Assembly: GCF_900143645.1 (NCBI RefSeq)
Contig: NZ_FRFD01000007.1
Span: 1-64,000 of the forward strand
Length of the DNA stretch: 64,000 nucleotides
Reading direction: 5' to 3'
Source: Anaerocolumna xylanovorans DSM 12503
Lineage (GTDB): Bacteria; Bacillota; Clostridia; Lachnospirales; Lachnospiraceae
Shown: positions 1 to 8,500 of the stretch, one piece after another
How the letters are laid out: each line of letters opens with the position of its first letter
How positions within the stretch are numbered: position 1 is the first letter of the stretch
The notes under the pieces: model-generated
Databases searched by the model: none
The model's input: the letters and a program-made list of their open reading frames with translations, nothing else
What the model was told of the DNA's origin: nothing
Program-made: the position numbers and the translations under genes

Positions 1-182
1 CAATTTTAGCAACTCGTAAACTGGTAAAACGTGATTTTAGTCCTGCAAAATCAAGGATTAATAAAAAACATGAATTTACCTTTTCACTTAACGAAATACC
101 CGGCATCCTGCCCAGCATCCTATTTCAATCAAATTTGACAGGGAAATAAATATCTCTCTGTCTGGCATCCTCCCCAAGTAAA
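1..182. other. Left-edge stretch without a recognisable gene
   Basis: No open frame of convincing length or family is visible here. The stretch contains three loose copies of an 8-base motif (GGCATCCT or AGCATCCT) at about 102-180 and a short GATTTT/AAAATC inverted repeat near 33-52. It may hold the upstream region of a gene beyond the window. Confidence 0.3.
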
Positions 183-211
183 TTGACACTGTAAACGGAT
201 TGTGTTATGGT
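183..211 (+). promoter_or_regulatory. Putative promoter of the MerR-family gene
   Basis: TTGACA at 183-188 and TATGGT at 206-211 are separated by 17 bases. A short dyad (ACAC at 186-189, GTGT at 202-205) sits within the spacer, where MerR-type regulators usually bind, so autoregulation is possible. The ATG at 207 lies inside this -10 box and so cannot be the start of translation. Confidence 0.5.
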
Positions 212-254
212 TAAGGAAACCTTTTTAGACTATTTGATATCTGGAGGAAGCCTT

Positions 255-644
255 ATGTATACAATTAAAGAAGTCTCTGTAAGAACCGGTCTGTCCATTT
301 ATACCCTGCGCTATTATGACAAGGAGGGATTGCTTCCTTTAGTAAAACGTACCCCTTCGGGAATCCGTAAATTTTCCGACAATGACATTGCCTGGCTTGG
401 TTTAATCTGCTGCCTTAAAAATTCCGGAATGTCTATCGAAAACATCAAGGAATTTATGAACCTTTGCCTAAAGGGGGAAGAAACCGCAGAAACCCGCAAG
501 GAAATGCTTCTCAAGCATAAAGAACATATCTTACATCAAATGAAAGAACTGAAAAAAAGCCTGGACACGGTAAATTATAAAATCGATCACTATAAAGAGA
601 TAGGGATTTTCCATATAGACGGCGACCAGCAAGATGCTGTATAA
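255..644 (+). CDS. MerR-family transcriptional regulator
   Basis: 129-residue regulator. The N-terminal winged helix begins YTIKEVSVRTGLSIYTLRYY, the classic MerR helix-turn-helix with its conserved RYYD/E turn at about residues 17-20. It is followed by the second wing (GIRKFSDNDI, about residues 38-47) and a C-terminal coiled coil (about 75-120) for dimerisation. No cysteine pair of the metal-binding type is seen, and it most resembles the AdhR/aldehyde-responsive branch. I chose the ATG at 255 because GGAGG lies 8 bases upstream. The gene ends 30 bases before a second regulator on the same strand, so the two may be cotranscribed. The effector and targets are not visible and may lie left of the window. 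Confidence 0.85.
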   Translation: MYTIKEVSVRTGLSIYTLRYYDKEGLLPLVKRTPSGIRKFSDNDIAWLGLICCLKNSGMSIENIKEFMNLCLKGEETAETRKEMLLKHKEHILHQMKELKKSLDTVNYKIDHYKEIGIFHIDGDQQDAV

Positions 645-674
645 CAAGTATAAATTCTGCAAGGAGGCTTTTTC

Positions 675-2099
675 ATGCTCTCAGTACCGATAGACCTTGA
701 ATCCCCTGTTCCCATGTATGAACAGATTTATTCCTATATTAAAAATGACATTAAGGACGGCAGGCTTACGGAACGCTCCAAGCTTCCTTCCGCCAGAAGC
801 CTGGCCACACATCTGAATATCAGCCGCAATACGGTAGATATGGCCTATTCCCAGCTGGTATCGGAGGGTTATATTGAGTCAGTCCCCAAAAGCGGCTTTT
901 ATGTTGCTGCCGTTTCTGCTCTTGCTTCCATTCCTCTGATGCCGTTAAACAGAAAAGAAAATAAGAAAGAAGAAAAGAAATCTTTTTTATATGATTTCTC
1001 TCCCTTTGCTATTGACATTAACAGCTTTCCCCATAATATCTGGAGAAAACTCTCGAAAGATTGCATGAATGAATATAACAATGAACTTTTCCTCTTAGGT
1101 GACAGCAAAGGTGATGAATCATTGCGTAATGCTATTGCCGGATACCTTTACAGCTCAAGAGGTGTAATTTGCTCGCCGGAACAGATTATTGTGGGAGCCG
1201 GAACAGATTATCTCCTGCTTTTGCTCTCAAAACTGTTTTCCGTACAAAAGACAGATAACCCTGTTATCATAGCCATGGAAAACCCCACCTATAAACGTGC
1301 TTATGAGATTTTTACCACCGGTATGCAGTTTGAAGTACTTCCCGTGGGATTAGACCAAAATGGTATCCGTGTTGACAAGCTTTCCGGATCAAAAGCGGAT
1401 GTCGTATACGTAACCCCTTCCCATCAATATCCTCTGGGACTGGTAATGCCGGTTAAAAGAAGGCAGGAGCTGCTTTCCTGGGCCTCGCTGAAAAATGAAC
1501 GCTATATTATTGAAGACGACCACGACAGTGAATTCCGCTATAAAGGAAAACCCATTCCTGCTCTTAAAGGAATGGATTCCCTGGGGAAGGTCATTTACCT
1601 TGGCACCTTTTCAAGAGCCATTGCTCCTGCAATCCGTGTCGGATACATGGTACTGCCGGAGGAACTCTTAACGCTCTATAAGAAGCACCTTGGCATGTTC
1701 GCTTCCACTGTTTCCAGAGTAGATCAGTACATCATAACTCACTTTCTGGCAGACGGATATTTTGAGCGTCATCTGAATAAAATCCGAACCCTGTATAAGA
1801 ATAAACATGATTTATTGCTTCAGGCACTAAAGATATTCCAGAATAAAATTATCCTGGAAGGGGAACATGCAGGTCTACATCTGGTGGTTTATTTCAAAAC
1901 CTCCCTGACGGAAAAGGAACTTCTTGACCTGGCCTGTTCAGGCGGCATCAAGCTATACGGCCTGAACAGGCACTATATTGTACCGGGTGCTAATACCCTT
2001 CCCGGAATTCTTCTTGGCTATGCAAACTTATCAGAGGATGAAATAAAAAAAGGAACCCTTGCTTTATATGAAATTTTAAAAGATTTTTTAACAGATTGA
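675..2099 (+). CDS. MocR/PdxR-family regulator (GntR HTH plus aminotransferase-like domain) lacking the PLP lysine
   Basis: 474 residues. The N-terminal GntR winged helix (about 10-80; LPSARSLATHLNISRNTVDM) is linked to a class I aminotransferase fold (about 115-470), the MocR architecture known from PdxR and GabR. Shine-Dalgarno AAGGAGG lies 7 bases upstream of the ATG. Aminotransferase landmarks are present: VTPSHQYPLG and IIEDDHDSEFRY, where the usual tyrosine of EDDYDSEF is His. The PLP-binding lysine of the canonical GTFSK motif is arginine here (GTFSRAIAPAIRVGY), so a normal internal aldimine cannot form. It may sense another ligand or bind PLP non-covalently. Targets are unknown. A terminator follows directly. 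Confidence 0.88.
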   Translation: MLSVPIDLESPVPMYEQIYSYIKNDIKDGRLTERSKLPSARSLATHLNISRNTVDMAYSQLVSEGYIESVPKSGFYVAAVSALASIPLMPLNRKENKKEEKKSFLYDFSPFAIDINSFPHNIWRKLSKDCMNEYNNELFLLGDSKGDESLRNAIAGYLYSSRGVICSPEQIIVGAGTDYLLLLLSKLFSVQKTDNPVIIAMENPTYKRAYEIFTTGMQFEVLPVGLDQNGIRVDKLSGSKADVVYVTPSHQYPLGLVMPVKRRQELLSWASLKNERYIIEDDHDSEFRYKGKPIPALKGMDSLGKVIYLGTFSRAIAPAIRVGYMVLPEELLTLYKKHLGMFASTVSRVDQYIITHFLADGYFERHLNKIRTLYKNKHDLLLQALKIFQNKIILEGEHAGLHLVVYFKTSLTEKELLDLACSGGIKLYGLNRHYIVPGANTLPGILLGYANLSEDEIKKGTLALYEILKDFLTD

Positions 2100-2117
2100 A
2101 GTAAGACATTGTGAAAT

Positions 2118-2159
2118 AAAGCACCGGAAAAGCCTGTAACCTGGTTTTTCCGGTGCTTT
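2118..2159. terminator. Bidirectional rho-independent terminator
   Basis: A 14-bp inverted repeat (AAAGCACCGGAAAA at 2118-2131 and its complement at 2146-2159) is flanked by A and T runs on both sides. It lies between two convergent genes, the MocR regulator on the plus strand and ribF on the minus strand, and can terminate both. Confidence 0.9.
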
Positions 2160-2193
2160 TATAATGTAATAACGTTTATGCTCCATTGGGCAA

Positions 2194-3120
2194 TCATCTA
2201 CCCTTATTCTGAAAGTATTCCCTGCCATAGTCCATATCCTTATCCATCTGAGCTTTCAGCTCATCAAGGGAATGAAATGTTTCTTCTCCCCTCATTCTCT
2301 CTAAGAAGGATACCTGAATGAATTTTCCATACAGGTCATTGTCATAATCGAAGAGGAAAGTTTCCACTCTTTTCTCCGGTGTCGTTCCCACCGTAGGATT
2401 ATGTCCGATATTGGTAATGCCCGGATATTCTTTTCCTTCAATGGCTGTAAGGGATATATATACTCCATCCGGCGGAAGCAGCTTAGTTTTATCCGGTATC
2501 AGATTGGTAGTGGGAAATCCGATCGTTCTGCCGATTTTTCTTCCATGCAGGACTTCCCCCCTGACAGAGAAGGGCCTCCCAAGAAGTTCCTGTACCTTCT
2601 CCATGATGCCTTTTCCTATCTGCTCTCTGATACAGGAGCTGCTGATTTCTTCATTCTCGATTTTCTTCTTCTCAATGATTTCGAGCTCATAGCCATAAAC
2701 AGAAGCATACTCCTCTAACATCTTTACATTTCCTCTTCTGTCCCTGCCAAAGCAGAAGTCCGAACCGACTACGATATATTTTGCATCCAGTTTATTGATA
2801 AGGATGTCTTCGATGAATTTTTTCGGCTCCATAGACCTTGTTTCTTCCGTAAATGGAAAGGAAATCATAACATCCAGCCCATATTCCATAAGAATATGCT
2901 GCTTTTCCTCTTCCGTATAGATTAATTCCATTTCTCTATCTGAAAGCAGCTTACCGGGATGATAGAGAAAGGTAAATACAACTGCATTAAGCCCTCTTTT
3001 CTTCTGCTCAATTATCTTATTCAGCAAAAGCTGATGACCTAAATGCAGTCCATCAAACTTCCCAAGGGTTACTGCACTTCTTTTTAGTTGAAAATCTGCT
3101 CTTCCTGCTATATATTCCAT
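2194..3120 (-). CDS. ribF: Bifunctional riboflavin kinase/FAD synthetase RibF
   Basis: 308 residues. The N-terminal FMN adenylyltransferase domain carries TLGKFDGLHLGHQLLL (about residues 14-30), the nucleotidyl-transferase HxGH region. The C-terminal riboflavin kinase domain carries GRTIGFPTTNL (about 195-205). It converts riboflavin to FMN and FMN to FAD in the cytoplasm. I prefer the ATG at 3120 over one 12 bases upstream because GGGAG lies 5 bases before it. It is the last gene of the rimP-nusA-infB-rbfA-nrnA-truB-ribF operon, 19 bases after truB, and is followed by the shared terminator. Confidence 0.95.
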   Translation of the reverse strand: MEYIAGRADFQLKRSAVTLGKFDGLHLGHQLLLNKIIEQKKRGLNAVVFTFLYHPGKLLSDREMELIYTEEEKQHILMEYGLDVMISFPFTEETRSMEPKKFIEDILINKLDAKYIVVGSDFCFGRDRRGNVKMLEEYASVYGYELEIIEKKKIENEEISSSCIREQIGKGIMEKVQELLGRPFSVRGEVLHGRKIGRTIGFPTTNLIPDKTKLLPPDGVYISLTAIEGKEYPGITNIGHNPTVGTTPEKRVETFLFDYDNDLYGKFIQVSFLERMRGEETFHSLDELKAQMDKDMDYGREYFQNKGR

Positions 3121-3139
3121 ATTTTCTCCCATCCGTGCT

Positions 3140-4048
3140 TTATAAAAACATTTTATAGGGTTTTATTATCTGTTCAGCCGGGCAATATTCGTAAATGCCG
3201 GTAAAATTGTTTTCTCCGCCATATACTCTGACCTTATCCGTCATATCGCATAATCCAGCCATTTCCTGCTCTAATTGGCTTATACTTAAAGAATTACCGT
3301 TGTAAAGCTTCTTCTCGAATTCTTTCTTTACATATACCTTTGCATAATCGGGAAACATATCAGGAACTTGTATGATATGCTCTTCTAACACGCCTGCTCT
3401 CATTTTTGCCTCAATCTCATCAAGCTTCAGGCTTTTTACTATTTCGAATTCTCCTGCCCGTATCCTTACCAGTTCTTTCATACAACCGCCGCAAAGAAGC
3501 TTCTCACCGATATCATGGCAAAGAGTTCTGATATAGGTTCCTTTTGAGCAGTCCACTACAATAACCGCCTCATTTGTTTCGCCGTTAAAGCTTTCTACCG
3601 TTATACTATGTATTTCAACATTTCTGGCTTGTCTTTCGATTTCCTTTCCTTCTCTGGCAAGTTCATAAAGACGCTTTCCATCTACTTTAAGGGCAGAATA
3701 CATAGGCGGAATCTGGGCATAGGTGCCCTGAAAGGAAAGAATGGTATTTATTATTTCTTCCCTGCTTGCAGTAACCGGCTTTTCTGCCAGCACCGTACCG
3801 GTAATATCTTGCGTATCCGTAACCTTTCCAAGCAGTAACACTGCACGGTAAGTCTTGCTTTTATCTGTCAGGATATCACACAGCTTTGTTCCATTACCAA
3901 GGCACACGGGCAGAACTCCCCTCGCATCAGGGTCAAGTGTTCCCGTATGTCCTATTTTCTTCTGCTTTAAGATTCCCCGAAGCTTTGCCACTACATCATG
4001 GGAGGTATATCCTTTTTCTTTATATACATTAATAATTCCGTTTATCAA
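3140..4048 (-). CDS. truB: tRNA pseudouridine(55) synthase TruB
   Basis: 302 residues, normal length for TruB. It makes pseudouridine 55 in the T-loop of tRNAs. The catalytic motif HTGTLDPDARGVLPV (about 35-49) contains the essential aspartate. The body carries IPPMYSALKVDGKRLYELAR (about 112-131) and the RNA-binding CSKGTYIRTLCHDIG (about 166-180). It sits 17 bases after nrnA and is followed by ribF, the usual Firmicute order in the infB operon. Confidence 0.96.
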   Translation of the reverse strand: MINGIINVYKEKGYTSHDVVAKLRGILKQKKIGHTGTLDPDARGVLPVCLGNGTKLCDILTDKSKTYRAVLLLGKVTDTQDITGTVLAEKPVTASREEIINTILSFQGTYAQIPPMYSALKVDGKRLYELAREGKEIERQARNVEIHSITVESFNGETNEAVIVVDCSKGTYIRTLCHDIGEKLLCGGCMKELVRIRAGEFEIVKSLKLDEIEAKMRAGVLEEHIIQVPDMFPDYAKVYVKKEFEKKLYNGNSLSISQLEQEMAGLCDMTDKVRVYGGENNFTGIYEYCPAEQIIKPYKMFL

Positions 4049-4065
4049 CGAAGTACTCCTGTTCT

Positions 4066-5019
4066 CTATCTGTTCTTTAGCTGAAATTCAATATGGGGTG
4101 TCAGATTATTTACAACATCATGAAAAGTTCCATGCATCGTGCAGCCGGCTGCTCTTACATGCCCTCCGCCGCCATAATATACAGCAATCTTTCTGACATC
4201 CACGGCTCCGTTTGACCTCATACTGACTTTACATTCATGGAAATCCGATTCATAAATGAGTATTGCGACTTCCACTCCCTTTGTAATACGAAGCTGGTCT
4301 ATGATTCCATCAAGATCTGATGACTCAACCTCATAAAACTCCATCATTTTTCTGCTAAGAGAGGATACGATACATCTTCCGTCAAGTAAAAATATACTTT
4401 CCAAAAGACATCTTCCCAATATCTGATTTTGATGATAATCCTTACGATAAAAGGTCTCATCAATCATTTCCGAAAATGGCACACCCTTCTCAATCAGAGC
4501 ACCTGCTATCTCCATAGTTCTCTTTGTGGTGTTGCTGTGTTTAAAGACTCCTGTATCATGTATTATCCCCATATAAAGGGCATTTGCAATGGTAAGGTCA
4601 ATATATTCTTTTTCCATAAGCTCATAAAGAACTTCACAAGTTGAACTGGCATCAGGTACTACATGATTTATCTGCGCAAAATTCGTATTGCTGATATGGT
4701 GGTCAATATTGATTGTTTTAGCGGCTCTCTTAAAATATTCCTCTGCAAAACCCAATCTGTCCAAACTTCCGCTGTCAAGCGCAATGAATACATCATATAC
4801 TTTGCCCTCATTATTCGTTTGCCTTATCTTTTTGGCATCCTTTGTAATCTGAAGCTTTTCCGGTATCTCTTCCAGATAGATATCTACCTGTGTATCTTTT
4901 TTTATCTGGCTCAAATAACGGTATAGGGCCAGACAGGAACCGGCACAGTCCCCATCCGGCCTCATATGCCCGGCTATTCCGATAGAATTAACGTTCCCCA
5001 CTTCTTTTAGCAAATCCAT
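4066..5019 (-). CDS. nrnA: DHH-family oligoribonuclease / pAp phosphatase NrnA
   Basis: 317 residues. The N-terminal DHH phosphoesterase domain has GHMRPDGDCAGS (about 17-28), ALDSGSLDRLG (about 75-85) and the signature IDHHISNTNF (about 99-108). The C-terminal DHHA1 domain ends with GGGGHVRAAGCTMHG (about 285-300). In Firmicutes this family degrades nanoRNA and 3'-phosphoadenosine-5'-phosphate. It is flanked by rbfA and truB as in most low-GC Gram-positives. AGGGAGG lies just upstream of the ATG. Confidence 0.93.
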   Translation of the reverse strand: MDLLKEVGNVNSIGIAGHMRPDGDCAGSCLALYRYLSQIKKDTQVDIYLEEIPEKLQITKDAKKIRQTNNEGKVYDVFIALDSGSLDRLGFAEEYFKRAAKTINIDHHISNTNFAQINHVVPDASSTCEVLYELMEKEYIDLTIANALYMGIIHDTGVFKHSNTTKRTMEIAGALIEKGVPFSEMIDETFYRKDYHQNQILGRCLLESIFLLDGRCIVSSLSRKMMEFYEVESSDLDGIIDQLRITKGVEVAILIYESDFHECKVSMRSNGAVDVRKIAVYYGGGGHVRAAGCTMHGTFHDVVNNLTPHIEFQLKNR

Positions 5020-5054
5020 TCTACATACCTCCCTGGCTATTTGTCCATCACCGT

Positions 5055-5450
5055 CTATTCTGGCATAGAATCATTGCTTTCCTTGTCATCATCCTGTAAA
5101 TCTTTTGTAACTTCATGAATCAGACGCGACATGTTAACACCATATTCGATGGATTGGTCCATGATAAAGATTAATTCCGGCGTATTCCTTAAGTTAATTG
5201 TTCTGGCAAGCTGTCCTCTCATATAAGGAGCTGCACTGCGTAAACCAAGCAATGTGTCTTTTTGCGCCTGCTCGTCACCAAGTACACTGATATATACCTT
5301 GGCAGATTTTAAATCCGGTGCCACCTCCACTGCTACAACAGAAGTCATGGGGTGAATTCTTGGATCTTTTATTTCTCTGTTTATTAGCTGGCTTATTTCT
5401 CTTTGAACTTCACCGTTGATACGGGTGTTCTTAATACTGTTTTTTCTCAT
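5055..5450 (-). CDS. rbfA: 30S ribosome-binding factor RbfA
   Basis: 131 residues; KH-fold ribosome maturation factor acting late in 30S assembly. Recognisable from RINGEVQREISQLINREIKDPRI (about 8-30; the family's characteristic helix) and the following SAKVYISVLG strand. I chose the ATG at 5450 because GGAGAG precedes it; the frame is open upstream but without family similarity. The start overlaps the stop of a probable 35-codon gene (ATGA), suggesting translational coupling. The acidic tail (DDDKESND) is common in clostridial homologues. Confidence 0.93.
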   Translation of the reverse strand: MRKNSIKNTRINGEVQREISQLINREIKDPRIHPMTSVVAVEVAPDLKSAKVYISVLGDEQAQKDTLLGLRSAAPYMRGQLARTINLRNTPELIFIMDQSIEYGVNMSRLIHEVTKDLQDDDKESNDSMPE

Positions 5451-5554
5451 ATAACTCTCCATTCTGCCGAAGCACCGCGAATTTGGGCTTTGGCACAAAC
5501 TTTAACTTTCTTAAGGCTTGCGCCATAAGGATCAATCTTGCTCTTTCTCCCCAT
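5447..5554 (-). CDS. Probable small basic protein between infB and rbfA (35 aa)
   Basis: An ATG at 5554 opens a 35-codon frame starting MGRKSKIDPYGASLKKVKVC and ending EWRVI. Its TGA overlaps the rbfA ATG in an ATGA arrangement, a common sign of translational coupling. It starts 18 bases after the infB stop and is in the same frame as infB. The product is very basic (8 K/R among 35 residues), compatible with RNA or ribosome association, but I recognise no family. The only upstream purine run is AAAGG about 13 bases away, which is weak. The start codon lies within an 8-bp inverted repeat (TGCGCCAT/ATGGCGCA, loop about 26). It may be a real gene or just spacer. Confidence 0.45.
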   Translation of the reverse strand: MGRKSKIDPYGASLKKVKVCAKAQIRGASAEWRVI

Positions 5555-5572
5555 GGCGCAGTTTTTACCTTT

Positions 5573-8500
5573 TTATTTTCTTGGAACTTCTTCCATAATA
5601 TAAAGCTCCACCTGGTCGAATTCTTTGATATCATCGAACTTTTCGAATACCAGACCACATTCATAGCCTGCTGCTACTTCCTTTACATCGTCCTTAAAAC
5701 GTTTTAAGGAAGCCAGAGAGCCCTCATAAGTCTTATTGCCTTCTCTTGTTATTCTGGCAAAGCAGCCTCTTTGAATCTTACCGTCTAAAACATAGGAGCC
5801 TGCAATCTGACCAAGGCCGGAGGCTTTAAATACCTGCCTTACTTCTGCATGACCTATGACTTTTTCTTCATAGATAGGCTCTAACATACCCTTCATGGCA
5901 GATTCTACATCTTCAATGGCATTGTAAATTACACGGTAAAGTCTCAAATCTACCTTTTCACTCTCTGCCTTTTCTTTTGCCACATTATCCGGCCTTACAT
6001 TAAATCCGATGATAATAGCATTGGAAGCGCTGGCAAGGTTTACATCGGATTCATTGATAGCACCAACACCACCGTGTATAATTCTGACTGCTACTTCTTC
6101 ATTGCTAAGCTTTAATAAGCTTTGCTTCATAGCTTCTACAGAGCCCTGAACATCTGCTTTTATAATGATGTTGAGTTCTTTTATATTACCTGCCTTAATC
6201 TGTGAAAATAAGCCATCAAGAGAAAGTTTTGCTTTGGTATCAGCAAGCAGCTTTTCTCTGCCCTGTGAAATATAGGTTTCGGAAATAGCTCTTGCTTCTT
6301 TTTCGGTACTGGTTGCTATGAAGATTTCACCTGCGTCAGGAACCTCGTTTAATCCTAGTATCTCAACAGGAGTAGACGGTGTTGCATCCTTTACTCTTCT
6401 GCCCTTATCATCCATCATGGCTCTTACCTTACCATAAGCAGAACCAATTGCGATAGAATCACCCACATGGAGTGTTCCCTTTTGAACAAGAACAGTAGCA
6501 ACGGGACCTCTTCCCTTATCAAGCTCTGCTTCGATAACAATTCCTCTGGCATTTCTATTGGGATTTGCCTTTAATTCAATCATCTCTGACGTAAGGATAA
6601 TCATTTCAAGAAGCTGCTCAATTCCTTCTTTAGTATGTGCAGATACGGGAACGAATATGGTATCGCCGCCCCAATCTTCTGCAACCAACTCATATTCTGT
6701 CAGTTCCTGCTTTACACGTTCGATATTGGCACTGGGCTTATCAATTTTATTGATTGCAACAATAATCTGAATACCAGCTGCCTTTGCATGGCTGATAGCC
6801 TCTATTGTCTGCGGCATTACACCGTCATCTGCTGCGACTACCAGAATTGCAATATCCGTAGACTGGGCACCGCGCATTCTCATGGAGGTAAAAGCTTCAT
6901 GTCCCGGGGTGTCAAGGAAAGTTATCTTCTCTCCGTTAACTTCTACAACATAAGCTCCGATATGCTGGGTAATACCGCCGGCTTCATGGGAAGTTACATT
7001 CGTCTCTCTGATTGCATCCAAAAGGGAAGTCTTACCGTGGTCAACATGACCCATCACGCAGATAACAGGCGGTCTCTTTTCAAGAGTTTCGCTATCGTCT
7101 TCTTCTTCCTTTAAGAGCTCCTCTATAACATCAATCTTTATTTCATGCTCTACTATGATTTCATATTCAATGGCAATTTCCCCTGCTTCTTCAAAGGTAA
7201 TTTCCTGATTAATCGATACCATCTTGCCGGAAAGAAAGAGCTTCTTTACAAGTGTTGCTGCAGGCATCTTCATCTTATCTGCCAATTCCTTAATCGTCAG
7301 CACATCAGGAATTACAATTGTTTTAATCTCATCTTCCTTATTTTCCTGCTGTATAGCCTTGGGCTTAATAAACTGGCCCTTCTTAGGCAGTTTGATTTCA
7401 TCATTGTTCTCGTTATCGAAATTCTTCTCATAGGTATTCTTTGTATTTTTGCCATTTTTATTTCCTCTGCTGTTTCTGACATTTACAGAATCACTTCTTG
7501 ACATTCCGATAGGTGCATCAAATTTCTTGGTAGAATCCGTTCTGGTTCCGGTACTTCTTCTCCTGCTGTCATTCGTATCATCTTTATCCTTATTCATACC
7601 GCCAAAGCCAGAAGATTGACCATTACTGCGGCCCGCGGAATTTCCGCCATACTGGCCGCCGCCCGGACGGTAGCCTCCGCTTCCTGCCGGTCTTCCTCCC
7701 GCTGAATAAGGTCTTCCCTGACCGGTTCCAGGCGTTCTGTTCTGTGAGTCACCATTTCTGTTATATTGTCCCTGACCGGTTCCACTATTGTTTCTATTAT
7801 ACTGTCCCTGGCCGGTTCCACTATTGTTTCTGTTATACTGGCCCTGGCCGGTTCCACTATTATTTCTGTTATACTGTCCCTGGCTGGTACCATCACTGTT
7901 TCTGTTATACTGCCCCTGGCTGGTACCGTCACTGTTTCTGTTATACTGCCCCTGGCTGGTACCATCATTGTTTCTGTTATACTGTCCCTGGCTGGTACCG
8001 TCATTGTTTCTGTTATAGCCCTGGTTGTTATTATTTCTGTTATACTGACCCTGATTGTTATTTCCATAGGAATTATTTCCGTAAGGACGGTTTGTGCCAC
8101 CCTGATAACCTTGATTATTAGCACCTCTGTCATTTTGGGGCCTTCCGCCATTTCCCTGTCCCTGTTGACTGTACTGTCCCTGCTGACCCTGCTGACCTTG
8201 CTGTCCCTGTGGACGGTTTCCTCCGTAAGGGCGGTTCTGGTTATTCTGATTTCCCTGACGGTAGGGTGCATTCTGTCCCTGTGCTCTGGTAAAGCCTTCT
8301 CTTTCCGTTCTTTGTCCCTGGTCCGGTCTCTGCCCCTGATAAGAAGGTCTGTTTGCGCCTTGTGGATGAGCACTCTGTGCCCCCTGTGCTCTGGTAAAGC
8401 CTTCTCTTTCCGTTCTTTGTCCCTGGTCCGGTCTCTGCCCCTGGTCCGGTCTTGTTCCCTGCTGATGAGGACGTCTTTCAGAATTATCGTTATAATTTCT

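Noticed and set aside
42..62. Shared CAAAATCAAGGATT segment also present near 20091
   Set aside because: About 14-18 bases in AT-rich DNA with no further similarity; this could be chance.
5431..5664. 77-codon frame across the infB end and rbfA start
   Set aside because: It lies in a different frame overlapping both infB and rbfA; the 35-codon frame with ATGA overlap fits better.
7755..8006. Possible CRISPR array
   Set aside because: The units are contiguous without spacers and code for in-frame protein repeats.
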